Assembly (NCBI GenBank): GCA_018660835.1
Contig: JABJJN010000008.1
Location: forward strand, 1-46,976
Source of the DNA: Gemmatimonadota bacterium
GTDB taxonomy: Bacteria > Latescibacterota > UBA2968 > UBA8231
Length of the DNA stretch: 46,976 nucleotides
Direction of reading: 5' to 3'
Position 1 is the first letter of the stretch. Every line of letters starts with the position of its first letter. The position numbers and the translations under genes are program-made. The notes under the pieces were generated by a model, which saw only the letters and a list, made by a program, of their open reading frames with translations, had not been told where the DNA came from and made no database searches. This document shows, in pieces, positions 1-8,148 of this stretch.

Positions 1-833
1 GAGAAGGCGATGAAAGTACCTGCCGTCATGTCACCGGCGATCACGCGATTCCATCCGACCCAGGCATAGGCGGTGGTGGCCAGGGTGCGCGCCGTCAGCC
101 CCGTGAAGCCAATGCCTCCTCCGAGCGCGGTCGCCACCATCTGCAGACGCGAGACTCCACGCAACAGGTCCCCGAGGTGGCGGCTGACGGGAACCTCGAG
201 ACTGAGGGATTGCACCAGTCTCGCGCTGCCGATCAGCTCCACGGAACGTGCCTGGAGTTGAGCCGATTGCTCGGCGACAAGTCGGGCATATCGACGTTGT
301 ACCCTCCCGCCTACAAGCACGAGCACCGCATCCACGGGTAAGACCACGAGACTCAACAGGGCAAGCTCCCAATCGAGGGTCAGTAACACGACGGGAAATA
401 CAAGCAGATAGAGTCCGTTGAGGATCAAGCTGTTGATGAGAGATATGACCATCGACAGAGATGTGTCCATGTCGTCGAATCGTGCCAGAATCTCCCCTGT
501 TTGCCAGCGATTGAAGAAGGCGAGATCCTGAGCTTGTACCCGTCGGAGAAGACGCTGCTGGAAATCGATCCCCATCAGCGCCCCCAGTCGTTGGCTGAAC
601 AGACTCTGTACAGTGCCGGTCAGTCCCAGAAAGAGCGAACTCGACGCGGTGGCAACGAGTACCAGCACGAGCAGGCCCACCTCCTTGCCGGGAGCGACTT
701 CGTCGATGAGGACCTTCGTGAGATACGGCCCAGGGAGTGCCAGGAGCGTCGAAGCAATCGCCACGACTGTTGCCAGCAGCAAACGCATCCGGTAGGGCCA
801 TAGGAGGCCAACGATCTTTGTAAGGGTTCGCAC
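1..833 (-). CDS. ABC exporter, transmembrane domain (partial, cut by left edge)
   Basis: Partial N-terminal 277 residues of a type-I-secretion or lipid-exporter-like ABC protein. Reading the minus strand from GTG at 833 gives VRTLTKIVGLLWPYRMRLLL, then hydrophobic helices around residues 15-40, 46-70, 130-150 and 155-175. The exporter-type text FFNRWQTGEILARFDDMDT lies between them and matches the first cytoplasmic loop of ABC transmembrane type-1 domains. The nucleotide-binding domain would lie beyond base 1. No C39 peptidase domain precedes the helices. The GTG start directly abuts the TGA stop of the HlyD-like gene (834-836), so the two are translationally coupled and probably form one exporter with the adaptor. 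A longer open frame on the same strand (31-837) is an out-of-frame shadow. The substrate is unknown. Confidence 0.87.
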   Translation of the reverse strand, partial: MRTLTKIVGLLWPYRMRLLLATVVAIASTLLALPGPYLTKVLIDEVAPGKEVGLLVLVLVATASSSLFLGLTGTVQSLFSQRLGALMGIDFQQRLLRRVQAQDLAFFNRWQTGEILARFDDMDTSLSMVISLINSLILNGLYLLVFPVVLLTLDWELALLSLVVLPVDAVLVLVGGRVQRRYARLVAEQSAQLQARSVELIGSARLVQSLSLEVPVSRHLGDLLRGVSRLQMVATALGGGIGFTGLTARTLATTAYAWVGWNRVIAGDMTAGTFIAF

Positions 834-2000
834 TCACTCGTCGCCTCTGGTCAGACCAAGCCGCGCCAGGAGGGGTCGACTTTGCTGGAACTGCTCGTCA
901 AACCACACGGCGAGCAGTTTGATCAACGATCCCTTGTCGATGATGATGTGTGCTGCAACCCTCATGCCCTCCGCCAGTCTGAGCCCCTCGTCCAATGGTG
1001 GCTCGATCTGCAGGTGAATCGCGTATGCAGAGGAGGAGCCTGGCTCCGGTTTGGATGAGATCGATTCCACTACGGCATCAATGGTAGCATGGCGCACATG
1101 CGGGTAGGCTTCCACGAACAGCTGCGCTGCCTGTCCCGGTTTGACTTGCCCCCAGTCCTGTGCCGACACGGTAAGGCGAGCCTGCCAGTCCGTCGATGTA
1201 GAGATCTCAACAAGCCCTTGCCCCGCTACGACGGCGATCCCCTCCAATGCCCCAGGCTCAGGGGTGCGCACAACACCAGCGGAAGCGGCACGCAAAGTGT
1301 GTTCCGCCAACTGGTCATACAGGTGCGACCGCTGCTTCAGCAGCCGCTGCCGCTGCGAGGAGAGCCACTGCGTCTCGCCCTGACGCAGGTCGACTTGTGC
1401 CAGATCGATGCGGGCCCCCTGCAGTAGTAGTTTTGCGTGGGCCTGCGCTTCCAGCGCTCGACGCACGGGAATCAGGTCATCGAGTTCCTGCCGGCGCCAT
1501 CCGGGCAGACGCCCAACAGTGTGAAGAGATTCGATCTGTCGAACTCGATCGAGTTCGGCGGCCGCCAACTTCACTTGATGCCGACGCTGGCTCACGAGAG
1601 ACTCGAGTTGAGTTCGCTGCGTCTCGATCTGCGTGCGCAGAAGAAGTTCACGATGGAATTGCGTTTCGACATCCGCATCGAGCAATTCGAGGTGATGCTG
1701 CAAATCGTCGCTACGTAAATGCACAAGGGCGTCGCCGACATAGACAGAGTCACCCTCCGCAACCATCACACGATCCACAACACCCGATTCCGGACTACGT
1801 ACGACGTCGGTTTGTCTTGGCAGTAGCACACCCGTTGCAGGGGCGGTGACTCTGATGTCGATACGTTGAGCCGCCACGGTAAGAAGCCCGAGCGCACAGC
1901 CTGCAGCCAGCAGCAGCCACACGTGCAGGGTGCCAACCCACCGAAAGCCAAGAGGTGGAAGTTGTGGAGACGTTGTTGTGAGAAAAGATGCAGTGGCCAT
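834..2000 (-). CDS. HlyD-family periplasmic adaptor of an exporter
   Basis: Membrane fusion protein that would bridge the inner-membrane exporter encoded just downstream to an outer-membrane channel. Start chosen at ATG 2000 because AGAGGAGG lies 2 bases upstream of it; the frame is open to 2078 but that extension lacks a signal and looks untranslated. From this start (388 aa) there is a short cytoplasmic tail, a membrane helix near residues 21-42 (LHVWLLLAAGCALGLLTVAA), a lipoyl-like half-motif (SPESGVVDRVMVAEGDSVYVGD), a long Gln/Leu/Arg-rich coiled-coil hairpin at about residues 110-235, the second lipoyl half (TLRAASAGVVRTPEPGALEG), and a beta-barrel region. The order matches HlyD/EmrA-type adaptors. 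It overlaps nothing and abuts the ABC gene with zero spacing. Confidence 0.88.
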   Translation of the reverse strand: MATASFLTTTSPQLPPLGFRWVGTLHVWLLLAAGCALGLLTVAAQRIDIRVTAPATGVLLPRQTDVVRSPESGVVDRVMVAEGDSVYVGDALVHLRSDDLQHHLELLDADVETQFHRELLLRTQIETQRTQLESLVSQRRHQVKLAAAELDRVRQIESLHTVGRLPGWRRQELDDLIPVRRALEAQAHAKLLLQGARIDLAQVDLRQGETQWLSSQRQRLLKQRSHLYDQLAEHTLRAASAGVVRTPEPGALEGIAVVAGQGLVEISTSTDWQARLTVSAQDWGQVKPGQAAQLFVEAYPHVRHATIDAVVESISSKPEPGSSSAYAIHLQIEPPLDEGLRLAEGMRVAAHIIIDKGSLIKLLAVWFDEQFQQSRPLLARLGLTRGDE

Positions 2001-2267
2001 GGCCTCCTCTTCGCAAGCAACATGCCACGCGGGCGGTGCAGGCCACATTGTGCCACTAACTTGAGAGGCCGCTTCCACTTACGGGTTCATCTACAACCGC
2101 GAATCGCAGCAAGTCGTCAAACGATCATGTGAACAGGATGACTCATGGGTGATACCCGTCGGTACCAGTGGCCTTGCCGCAATTGGTTTTGCAAGTTCAT
2201 TCTAGATGATCTGTCCGCCAGTCCTGATCCATCCAATCTTGAGTCCCCACGACGGACAAGCCGACCA

Positions 2268-2708
2268 ATGAGCCAACCGACGATCATATATGACGGCGAG
2301 TGCCGCTTCTGCACATGGAGTGCGGGGCGCATTCGCAGCCTGGACAGACAGAGCCAGTACGAAGTATTGCCACGTCAGCAACCGGGACTCGATGAACGTT
2401 TCCCCATACTGACGCAGTCAGATTTCAATACAGGCCTGCGTCTCATCGGCGCTGGCGCGCAGGTCCATGTCGGTGCCGACGCCGTCTATGAGATCTACCG
2501 AACCTTCTCCCCCTATCATTTGGTCGCCTGGCTCTATCGCGTCCCGATTCTTCATAGCTTCTTTCGCTTGGGATACGCCTTGATCGCACGCTATCGCCAC
2601 CACCTCGGGAGAATCGACCCTGAATTGGCCTGCGATGATGAGGGCTGTGTGATTTCCTATGGCGAACGTCAAGAAACATTGCGGGGATCTGCCAAGGAGG
2701 TAACCTGA
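2268..2708 (+). CDS. DCC-family (DUF393) thiol-disulfide oxidoreductase-like protein
   Basis: Protein of 146 aa beginning MSQPTIIYDGECRFCTWSAG. The near-N-terminal DGECRFC is the DxxCxxC signature that names the DCC family, thought to have a thioredoxin-like fold. The C-terminal half has the usual aromatic run (YEIYRTFSPYHLVAWLYRVP) ending in a short helix that packs on membranes or partners. The open frame extends upstream to 2145, but the family N-terminus begins right at MSQPTIIYDG, so ATG 2268 is preferred. The biochemical role of the family is only inferred from the CxxC. The gene stands alone between the divergent exporter and the next small membrane protein. Confidence 0.85.
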   Translation: MSQPTIIYDGECRFCTWSAGRIRSLDRQSQYEVLPRQQPGLDERFPILTQSDFNTGLRLIGAGAQVHVGADAVYEIYRTFSPYHLVAWLYRVPILHSFFRLGYALIARYRHHLGRIDPELACDDEGCVISYGERQETLRGSAKEVT

Positions 2709-2818
2709 TCTGCCCTTCTACATCTTCTTGCAATTTGGCAGGTCCAAGCCTACCATTAATCGAATTGTCCGTACTGGTACGGACACCCATCCACCACTGA
2801 ACTAACTCGGTTACCGCC

Positions 2819-3274
2819 ATGGGACTTCTTCTCATCGGACTCGTCGTTGTCGGCCTCGCGACAGGTTTCATTATGAGCGACATGGAGCGCAAGCGGCGGG
2901 CGCTCTCAGAACTGGTGGAGCGGCTTGAGCCCTTGGTTCCTCGCAATCGACGTTTGGCCCTGCACAATCTGCGTCGTTTGAGTCAGAGCCTTTTCTACGC
3001 ACAGAATCTGATGTCGCAGATCGAGCGGGAACTGTTGCTGCTGGAGAAGGAAAAGGAGATTGAGGTGCCCGTCGTCGACGCGTCGAGATTTGCCTTCCGT
3101 ACGTCGGTCCAACTTGCCGGGATGTTTCAACGACTCGTGACGATCGAAGAGAGTGTCGGCATTGCCGAAAAGGCTGCTGCCGAGGAAAAGGCAGCCGCTG
3201 CAGAAGCGAGCGCCCTTATCGCCGAGGCCCCCCCCGAGGACCCGGGATTGGCCAGTGGCGCAGCCGCCGGGTGA
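2819..3274 (+). CDS. Small membrane-anchored coiled-coil protein
   Basis: Protein of 151 aa that I do not recognise. It opens with a single hydrophobic helix (MGLLLIGLVVVGLATGFIM), then a heptad-like basic/acidic helix region rich in Leu, Arg and Glu (about residues 22-85), a short beta-like link (EVPVVDASRFAF), a second helix around ESVGIAEKAAAEEKAAAAEA and a Pro/Ala/Gly tail. This predicts an inner-membrane anchor with a cytoplasmic coiled coil. It resembles in layout the two small proteins at 5104 and 5656 on the far side of the sulfatase gene, so the three may act together. Function unknown. Confidence 0.72.
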   Translation: MGLLLIGLVVVGLATGFIMSDMERKRRALSELVERLEPLVPRNRRLALHNLRRLSQSLFYAQNLMSQIERELLLLEKEKEIEVPVVDASRFAFRTSVQLAGMFQRLVTIEESVGIAEKAAAEEKAAAAEASALIAEAPPEDPGLASGAAAG

Positions 3275-3386
3275 GTGACACCTTCTGGCGAGAATCACGG
3301 TCTTCTGACATAAATTGACCGTCGCCAATGAACGAGTGCGACGGCGACCAGCCGATTCGCTCCGGCCTATATGATGACCCACGCCT

Positions 3387-3414
3387 TCAGCATCCCGCTG
3401 ACTGGCTTTTTTTT
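3387..3414 (+). terminator. Weak candidate rho-independent terminator
   Basis: TCAGC and GCTGA (3387-3391 and 3397-3401) form a 5-bp stem around a 5-base loop; eight consecutive T follow at 3407-3414 after CTGGC. The stem is short and the T run is offset by five bases, so this is only a candidate for ending the 2819-3274 transcript before the sulfatase gene. Confidence 0.3.
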
Positions 3415-3464
3415 GTTTGTGATGGGCTCTCTGAGCCGCCTCGAAGCCGCCCCTTGAAAATTGC

Positions 3465-3518
3465 GTAACCGTTTATTTTTGTTACTCTAATGGATGTATT
3501 GTAACCGTTCCTTTATTT
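3465..3518 (+). promoter_or_regulatory. AT-rich region with repeated GTAACCGTT upstream of sulfatase
   Basis: The 269-base gap 3275-3543 has an unusually AT-rich end. GTAACCGTT occurs at 3465 and again at 3501, each followed by TTTATT-like sequence, and GTTAC (3481-3485) with GTAAC (3501-3505) makes an inverted repeat around 15 bases. This looks like a regulator-binding or promoter region for the sulfatase gene. No convincing -35/-10 pair could be fixed. Confidence 0.3.
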
Positions 3519-3543
3519 CACCTGGCGCTTCGGAGATCTCCCC

Positions 3544-5097
3544 GTGACCGAGCGACCCAACATCCTCTTTTTGCTCTCTGACGAGCATTCCTATCGGTTT
3601 CTGTCTTCACGATCCCGACAGGAGGGTGGTGAGCCGTGCCATACACCGACACTTGATGGTCTGGTTGACCAGGGCGCGTTCTTCAGCGAGGCATCGTGCC
3701 AGATGCCCCTGTGTACCCCGAGCCGTATCGCCATGCTTGCGGGACGCCACTCGCACCGTGCAGGTGCCTGGAACAACAACTCCATCCTGCCACCTCAGCT
3801 GCCGACCTTCGCCTCCCACCTGGGTGATCACCGCTATGCCACCTGTACCATCGGCAAGATGCATCTAGGTGGGACACGCCAATTCGCGGGATTTCAACAC
3901 CGCCCGTATGGTGATTTCGGCGGCCCCTGTGCACATCAGTTTGATCCACTCAGCGCCTACGAAGCAGGTGGGTCACGCCCCGGCTCTGATCTCAGGTCGC
4001 GGACGGTAGATGCGGGGCTATTGCAGGTCCCCGAATCACAACTGCAGGAGGCTGCCGTCGCCTCGGAGTCCATCGCCTGGTTGCGCAATCATCGCCAGGC
4101 GCAGCCAGACAAGCCCTGGTTGTTGATGGCGTCCTTCAGCCGCCCCCACTTTCCTCTCACAGCGCCACAACGACATTTTTCCCGCTACTGGCCTGAGGGG
4201 GTCAATGAACCTCGCATCACCGCGGGCAGTGGGGATAGTGCCACCCATCCCATGACACAAGGTGCGATCGCCGGATTCCGGACGAACGAGATCGAACGTG
4301 AAGAGGGATTGCGAGCAAGAGCCGCCTATTTTGCCTGCGTCGATTTTCTCGACGAGTTGCTCGGCGACTTTCTTGTCAGACTCGAACGTGATGGCGCTCT
4401 CGACAATACGATCATCGTCTATGCATCTGACCACGGCGAAATGTGCGGTGAGCACGGTCTGTGGTGGAAGAACACGTGGCATGAGTCCTCGGTGCGTGTC
4501 CCATTGATCATCTCCACACCCGAGCATCGACGCGGCGAAGTGGACGCCGCGATCATCAGCGACCCCGTGGGCCTCGCCGACCTGTTCCCCACGTTTTGCG
4601 GTTTCGCCGGCATCGAACCACCGGACGATCTCGATGGGGTCGATCTGTCGGGGCCCAGTCGCTCAGAGGCCAGTTCGGCTTTGATGCAGCGCCCAGGGAC
4701 GATCACGGAATCGCTGATGCCACGGTGGGGCGAGGGCACCGAATTCCGCCTCATTCGCTCGCGTCGCCACAAATATGTCATGTTCCGTGATGCGGACGAT
4801 CTGGCCTTCGACCTGCAAGCCGATCCTGATGAGCAACGCAACTTGCTCGCCCACGGTGAAGGCGGTGCGGAAACCGACGCCCTACGCTCACACCTGCTCG
4901 AAGACTTTGATTTTGCCACCGTCGAGCAGAACCGAACGACCCAGACGCAGGATCTACGTGCTCGCTTCCCGCTGCGGACCGAGGCGACGACACCGAATCA
5001 GATACAACGTGGCGATGGTCTGCTTGTTGAGGCTGATTCACCCCTCTATGACGCTGATGTCGTGAGCCGCGACGTTGACGCAGACTTTGATCGGTAG
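3544..5097 (+). CDS. Type I sulfatase (formylglycine-dependent)
   Basis: Sulfatase of 517 aa starting at GTG 3544 with GGAGA about ten bases upstream. It begins RPNILFLLSDEHSYRFL, where the DEH supplies metal ligands, and carries the sulfatase signature LCTPSRIAMLAG near residue 58. The Cys of CTPSR would be oxidised to formylglycine by a maturase not seen in this window. Further family motifs are GKMHLGG, SFSRPHFPL and YASDHGEMCGEHGLWWK. The choline-sulfatase/arylsulfatase branch of the alkaline phosphatase superfamily is the best fit; the substrate cannot be told from sequence. No signal peptide is visible, so it may be cytoplasmic. Downstream is a six-base gap to the next small gene. Confidence 0.92.
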   Translation: MTERPNILFLLSDEHSYRFLSSRSRQEGGEPCHTPTLDGLVDQGAFFSEASCQMPLCTPSRIAMLAGRHSHRAGAWNNNSILPPQLPTFASHLGDHRYATCTIGKMHLGGTRQFAGFQHRPYGDFGGPCAHQFDPLSAYEAGGSRPGSDLRSRTVDAGLLQVPESQLQEAAVASESIAWLRNHRQAQPDKPWLLMASFSRPHFPLTAPQRHFSRYWPEGVNEPRITAGSGDSATHPMTQGAIAGFRTNEIEREEGLRARAAYFACVDFLDELLGDFLVRLERDGALDNTIIVYASDHGEMCGEHGLWWKNTWHESSVRVPLIISTPEHRRGEVDAAIISDPVGLADLFPTFCGFAGIEPPDDLDGVDLSGPSRSEASSALMQRPGTITESLMPRWGEGTEFRLIRSRRHKYVMFRDADDLAFDLQADPDEQRNLLAHGEGGAETDALRSHLLEDFDFATVEQNRTTQTQDLRARFPLRTEATTPNQIQRGDGLLVEADSPLYDADVVSRDVDADFDR

Positions 5098-5103
5098 GGC
5101 GAG

Positions 5104-5652
5104 ATGATCTGGGTCGTCGGCGTCATCGTCGTGGGCGAAATACTCATCTTCGTCCAGTTGATGCTCAGCTACCAGAAGCGAGGTGCGCGTCTGAAAATTG
5201 CCCGCGCCCCTATTCTCAAGCGCATCGAACAGCACAAGCAGGACCTCGTCGAGCTGTCGGAGAAGGTGCAGGCCCGCACGACAGAGAGCCTGGAGAAGGT
5301 CGACCTGAGGATTGCGGACTACACACATCGTACTGGATTCGCTGCAAATCTGGTTGCTGAACTGGACAACGAAGCACACGAGCGGGCTGAAGAATTGGGC
5401 CTCAATGCAGATGACGAAGAAGAAGAAGAAGAAGAAGAGGAGCATGAAGAGCCGCCTGCCGACGGCGAGGGAAACTTCAATCCCATGAAGGTCGAAAAGG
5501 ACAAGGGATTCGACCCTTTCGACACGGTCCGCCACATACGGGGAGACTTGGAAGATGTCTTCGAGCAGGTCGAAAGCCTGCGAAATGACGAGGATATCGT
5601 CACGAATATGGCCCAGCGACTGGCCGCATCCAACGGCAAGCCGAAGGACTGA
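5104..5652 (+). CDS. Membrane-anchored coiled-coil protein with acidic run
   Basis: Protein of 182 aa, unrecognised. An N-terminal helix (MIWVVGVIVVGEILIFVQLML) is followed by a basic segment and a long amphipathic helix (about residues 30-100), then a run of nine Glu (about 108-116) encoded by a GAA microsatellite, and a charged C-terminus with a further helix (DLEDVFEQVESLRNDEDIV). It follows the sulfatase by six bases and precedes the 116-aa membrane protein by three, so the group is probably one operon with the aldo/keto reductase. Likely a cytoplasmic-facing scaffold anchored in the inner membrane; no enzymatic motif is seen. Confidence 0.7.
   Translation: MIWVVGVIVVGEILIFVQLMLSYQKRGARLKIARAPILKRIEQHKQDLVELSEKVQARTTESLEKVDLRIADYTHRTGFAANLVAELDNEAHERAEELGLNADDEEEEEEEEEHEEPPADGEGNFNPMKVEKDKGFDPFDTVRHIRGDLEDVFEQVESLRNDEDIVTNMAQRLAASNGKPKD
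5416..5437 (+). repeat. GAA trinucleotide microsatellite in coding sequence
   Basis: Seven consecutive GAA codons followed by GAG give a poly-Glu run in the 182-aa membrane protein. Gain or loss of units would change the acidic run by whole residues without shifting the frame. Confidence 0.8.
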
Positions 5653-5655
5653 TTT

Positions 5656-6006
5656 ATGTCGGAGCTTCTCCTCATCGCCGGTGGGTCAGCCGTGTTTCTT
5701 CTCATCGTCTGTCTCATCACCAGAGAGAGCACGGAGGGCAAACTACGCGCCATGCGCATGGAACTCATGTCTCTGCGCTCAAAGGAGCGTACCCTGGAAG
5801 ATCAGGTGAAGGCGGTACAGAAGACGGAGTCACAGATTCGCGAAGGCTTGATGCGCATGGAGCGGACGCAGGACTCGACGGGGCAAGTCGTCTCAGACCT
5901 GTTCCGAAAACTAACCCAGTTGTATGAATTCGTTCGGCAAGAACCGATGCCGGCCGTACCAGATCCTGGCGCTGCAATCGCTCAGGAAGAGGAGGTCGCC
6001 GCTTGA
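5656..6006 (+). CDS. Small membrane-anchored coiled-coil protein
   Basis: Protein of 116 aa with AAGGA upstream of its ATG. One N-terminal membrane helix (LLLIAGGSAVFLLIVCLI) precedes a continuous amphipathic helix (about residues 25-90) typical of a coiled coil (LRSKERTLEDQVKAVQKTE), then a Pro/Ala-rich tail. It resembles the 151-aa protein at 2819 in size and layout. Its TGA stop overlaps the TTG start of the aldo/keto reductase (TTGA). Function unknown. Confidence 0.7.
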   Translation: MSELLLIAGGSAVFLLIVCLITRESTEGKLRAMRMELMSLRSKERTLEDQVKAVQKTESQIREGLMRMERTQDSTGQVVSDLFRKLTQLYEFVRQEPMPAVPDPGAAIAQEEEVAA

Positions 6007-6899
6007 AATACCGACGTTTCGGCCAATCAGACTGGCAAGTCAGTGAAATCGGCCTCGGTGGCTCCTGGTTTTACGGTCGCCCCGAAATCGACCCCCAGCC
6101 TGTATCGTACGGTGTTGCCGTCGTCGAACGGGCCCTCGAACTGGGTATCAACTACTTCGACACAGCCCCGCTCTACGGCAAGGGGCGTAGTGAACAGGTC
6201 CTGGGTCACGCACTCAAGGGCATCGAGCAGCCATACTACCTGGCGACGAAAGTCGGCTACTTCCCTGAACCCTTCGATTACACTCGGGACAGCGTCCTAC
6301 GCGGCTTTGAGGCGAGCCTCAAACGACTGCAGCGTGATCGTGTAGATCTGGTGCAGATCCACGAGTCTGAACAAGCGGGATGGGATGGCGTCTTTGGTGC
6401 CGGGCGCACATTAGAAACGTTGCTCGAATTGAAGGAACAAGGACTCACGACCCACATCGGCCTCACAGGTTCGGACCTGCCGCTGATGGCGAAGATCCTC
6501 GACGAAGCGAACGATTTCACCTCTGTGATCACCTTCCTCAAATACGATATGCTCGTGCAGGACGCGAAGAACGAGCTGATCCCGAGTGCTCTGCGCAACG
6601 ACGCTGCGGTGATCTGTGCTTCGCCCCTGCATGGCGGCTTGCTTGGATCAAAACGTGATCATTGGCGTGAGACAGGGCGATTCGCCGAGCACTATGACCG
6701 CCAGGAACGTGTCGAGGCGGTACTGACAAGGCACCAGCTGGACTCCGTCGAAGCGGGCCTTCGTTATCTCCTCTCGGATGGGCAAGTCGGCATGCTGCTC
6801 TCTGGCGTAGCCAGTGTCGAGGAGTTGGAAACCTCCGTCGCTGCGTCCAATGCGGGTCCCTTACCTGAGGATGTGATCGACGAGATTAACAACGCCTGA
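6003..6899 (+). CDS. Aldo/keto reductase
   Basis: NAD(P)H-dependent oxidoreductase of 298 aa in a TIM barrel. The start is TTG 6003, overlapping the previous stop, with AGAGGAGG about eight bases upstream. It opens KYRRFGQSDWQVSEIGLGG, and the catalytic tetrad is visible as Asp and Tyr in NYFDTAPLYGKGRSEQVLG, Lys in LATKVGYF and His in VDLVQIHE. The form resembles L-galactose or L-fucose dehydrogenase-type AKRs, which fits its neighbour, a sugar-type Gfo/Idh/MocA dehydrogenase 64 bases downstream. The exact substrate is an inference only. Confidence 0.9.
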   Translation: MKYRRFGQSDWQVSEIGLGGSWFYGRPEIDPQPVSYGVAVVERALELGINYFDTAPLYGKGRSEQVLGHALKGIEQPYYLATKVGYFPEPFDYTRDSVLRGFEASLKRLQRDRVDLVQIHESEQAGWDGVFGAGRTLETLLELKEQGLTTHIGLTGSDLPLMAKILDEANDFTSVITFLKYDMLVQDAKNELIPSALRNDAAVICASPLHGGLLGSKRDHWRETGRFAEHYDRQERVEAVLTRHQLDSVEAGLRYLLSDGQVGMLLSGVASVEELETSVAASNAGPLPEDVIDEINNA

Positions 6900-6963
6900 C
6901 TCGCTTCGACAAGTACCGCCTCGTGTTTCATTCGACGATCATCACTCATCAGACAGGATCCCC

Positions 6964-8034
6964 GTGTCTTCTACCCGCGTCGGCTTCATCGGCCTTGGCC
7001 ACATCTCCATACATGCTCATCTCCCGGGTCTGCGACCACTTGTCGAGTCTGGCGACGTTGAACTGTCGGCTTTCTGTGACATCAGCGAGGAAGCCCTTGC
7101 CGAGCAGGCTGCCGCCTTCGGTGCAAAAACAACCTATACGGACCATAGGCAGATGTTTGAGCAGGAGGACCTGGACGCCGTCTACATCAATCTCCCACCG
7201 ACCTTACATACCGATCAGGTGACCCTCGCCGCCGAGAAGGGCATCCACACTTTTGTCGAGAAGCCAGTAAGCCTCGACATGGCGCAGGCTGCCAGTTTCT
7301 CGCAACAGATCGAGAAGGCGGGAGTCGTATCGCAGGTAGGCTTCATGAGTCGCTACTATCCCTCTGCCGAGCATGTTGTGGAACTGCTCAGAGAACGCAC
7401 ACCTCGCCATGTTCAGATCTCCCTGTTCTATTCAGGAAAACCCGTCCGCTGGTGGACGAGCCGATATGAGGAATGCGGCGGCTCTTTCGTCGAGAACACG
7501 ATTCACATGGTCGATCTGATTCGCTACTTCCTGGGCGATATTGCCGACGTGTCAGCCTTCTACATGTGGCGCGAGCCCGGCGAAGGCCCGGAGATGATGA
7601 ACATGCCCCATGTGTATGACGTGAACTACCGCTTTGCCTCGGGCGTCGTCGGCAATGCCACCACATCACGCGTCCTCACCGACGCCAACGGTGCCGGGCG
7701 CCGCGAAGTCCTCATCGTCTGCGATGACGCATTGATCGAGTGGTCGACGAACAAGGTGACCGTCAACGGCGAGACCACCTTCGAAGCAGATGCCAAGGGC
7801 CGCGAAGCCTTCGCGCTGCAAGCAGCGGCCTTCATCGAGGCCGTCAAAGCTGAAGACCCATCTCGGATGCGCAGCCCCTACGGCAGCAGTCTCAATTCCC
7901 TCGCCGCCGTACTGGGCGCCAACGCCTCAGCTGAACGGGATGGCCAGCGCCTGGCCCTGGCAGACGTAGAAGCCAGCGAAGTCGCCTGGAATCCCCGCCA
8001 CGCCGCCGGCCACGGCACACCCACCCTGGAGTGA
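6964..8034 (+). CDS. Gfo/Idh/MocA-family oxidoreductase
   Basis: NAD(P)-dependent dehydrogenase of 356 aa acting on sugars, inositols or related polyols. Start at GTG 6964 with AGGA upstream. The N-terminal Rossmann fold begins VGFIGLGHISIHAHLPGL, and the family's EKP motif is present in HTFVEKPVSLDMAQA, whose Lys helps catalysis. The C-terminal beta domain contains GGSFVENTIHMVDLIRYFLGD, with the conserved Asp-x3-Tyr/Phe region, and NYRFASGVVGNATTSRV. It follows the aldo/keto reductase on the same strand, so the two probably work in one carbohydrate catabolic route with the sulfatase upstream. Confidence 0.9.
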   Translation: MSSTRVGFIGLGHISIHAHLPGLRPLVESGDVELSAFCDISEEALAEQAAAFGAKTTYTDHRQMFEQEDLDAVYINLPPTLHTDQVTLAAEKGIHTFVEKPVSLDMAQAASFSQQIEKAGVVSQVGFMSRYYPSAEHVVELLRERTPRHVQISLFYSGKPVRWWTSRYEECGGSFVENTIHMVDLIRYFLGDIADVSAFYMWREPGEGPEMMNMPHVYDVNYRFASGVVGNATTSRVLTDANGAGRREVLIVCDDALIEWSTNKVTVNGETTFEADAKGREAFALQAAAFIEAVKAEDPSRMRSPYGSSLNSLAAVLGANASAERDGQRLALADVEASEVAWNPRHAAGHGTPTLE

Positions 8035-8053
8035 TCGCCAGGAAGTGACGCGC

Positions 8054-8071
8054 ACGATCATTTACGATCGT
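8054..8071. other. Short inverted repeat between oxidoreductase and sigma gene
   Basis: ACGATC and GATCGT form perfect 6-base arms around ATTTAC in the 114-base gap before the sigma-factor gene. There is no T run, so it is more likely an operator-like site or chance than a terminator. Confidence 0.25.
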
Positions 8072-8148
8072 CAGTAACCATTTCGGGCCAACTTGGGGCT
8101 TTACATGTAGAGCAGTCCTATCCACCCAATCTTGCCGATCGGATCATC

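Noticed and set aside
31..837. Long open frame on the minus strand rich in Arg/Ser/Gly
   Set aside because: It is an out-of-frame reading of the ABC exporter, whose proper frame from GTG 833 gives clear transmembrane helices and exporter text.
3421..3543. A firm sigma-70 promoter for the sulfatase gene
   Set aside because: Possible -35 and -10 boxes match at most half the consensus, so only a general regulatory region is reported.
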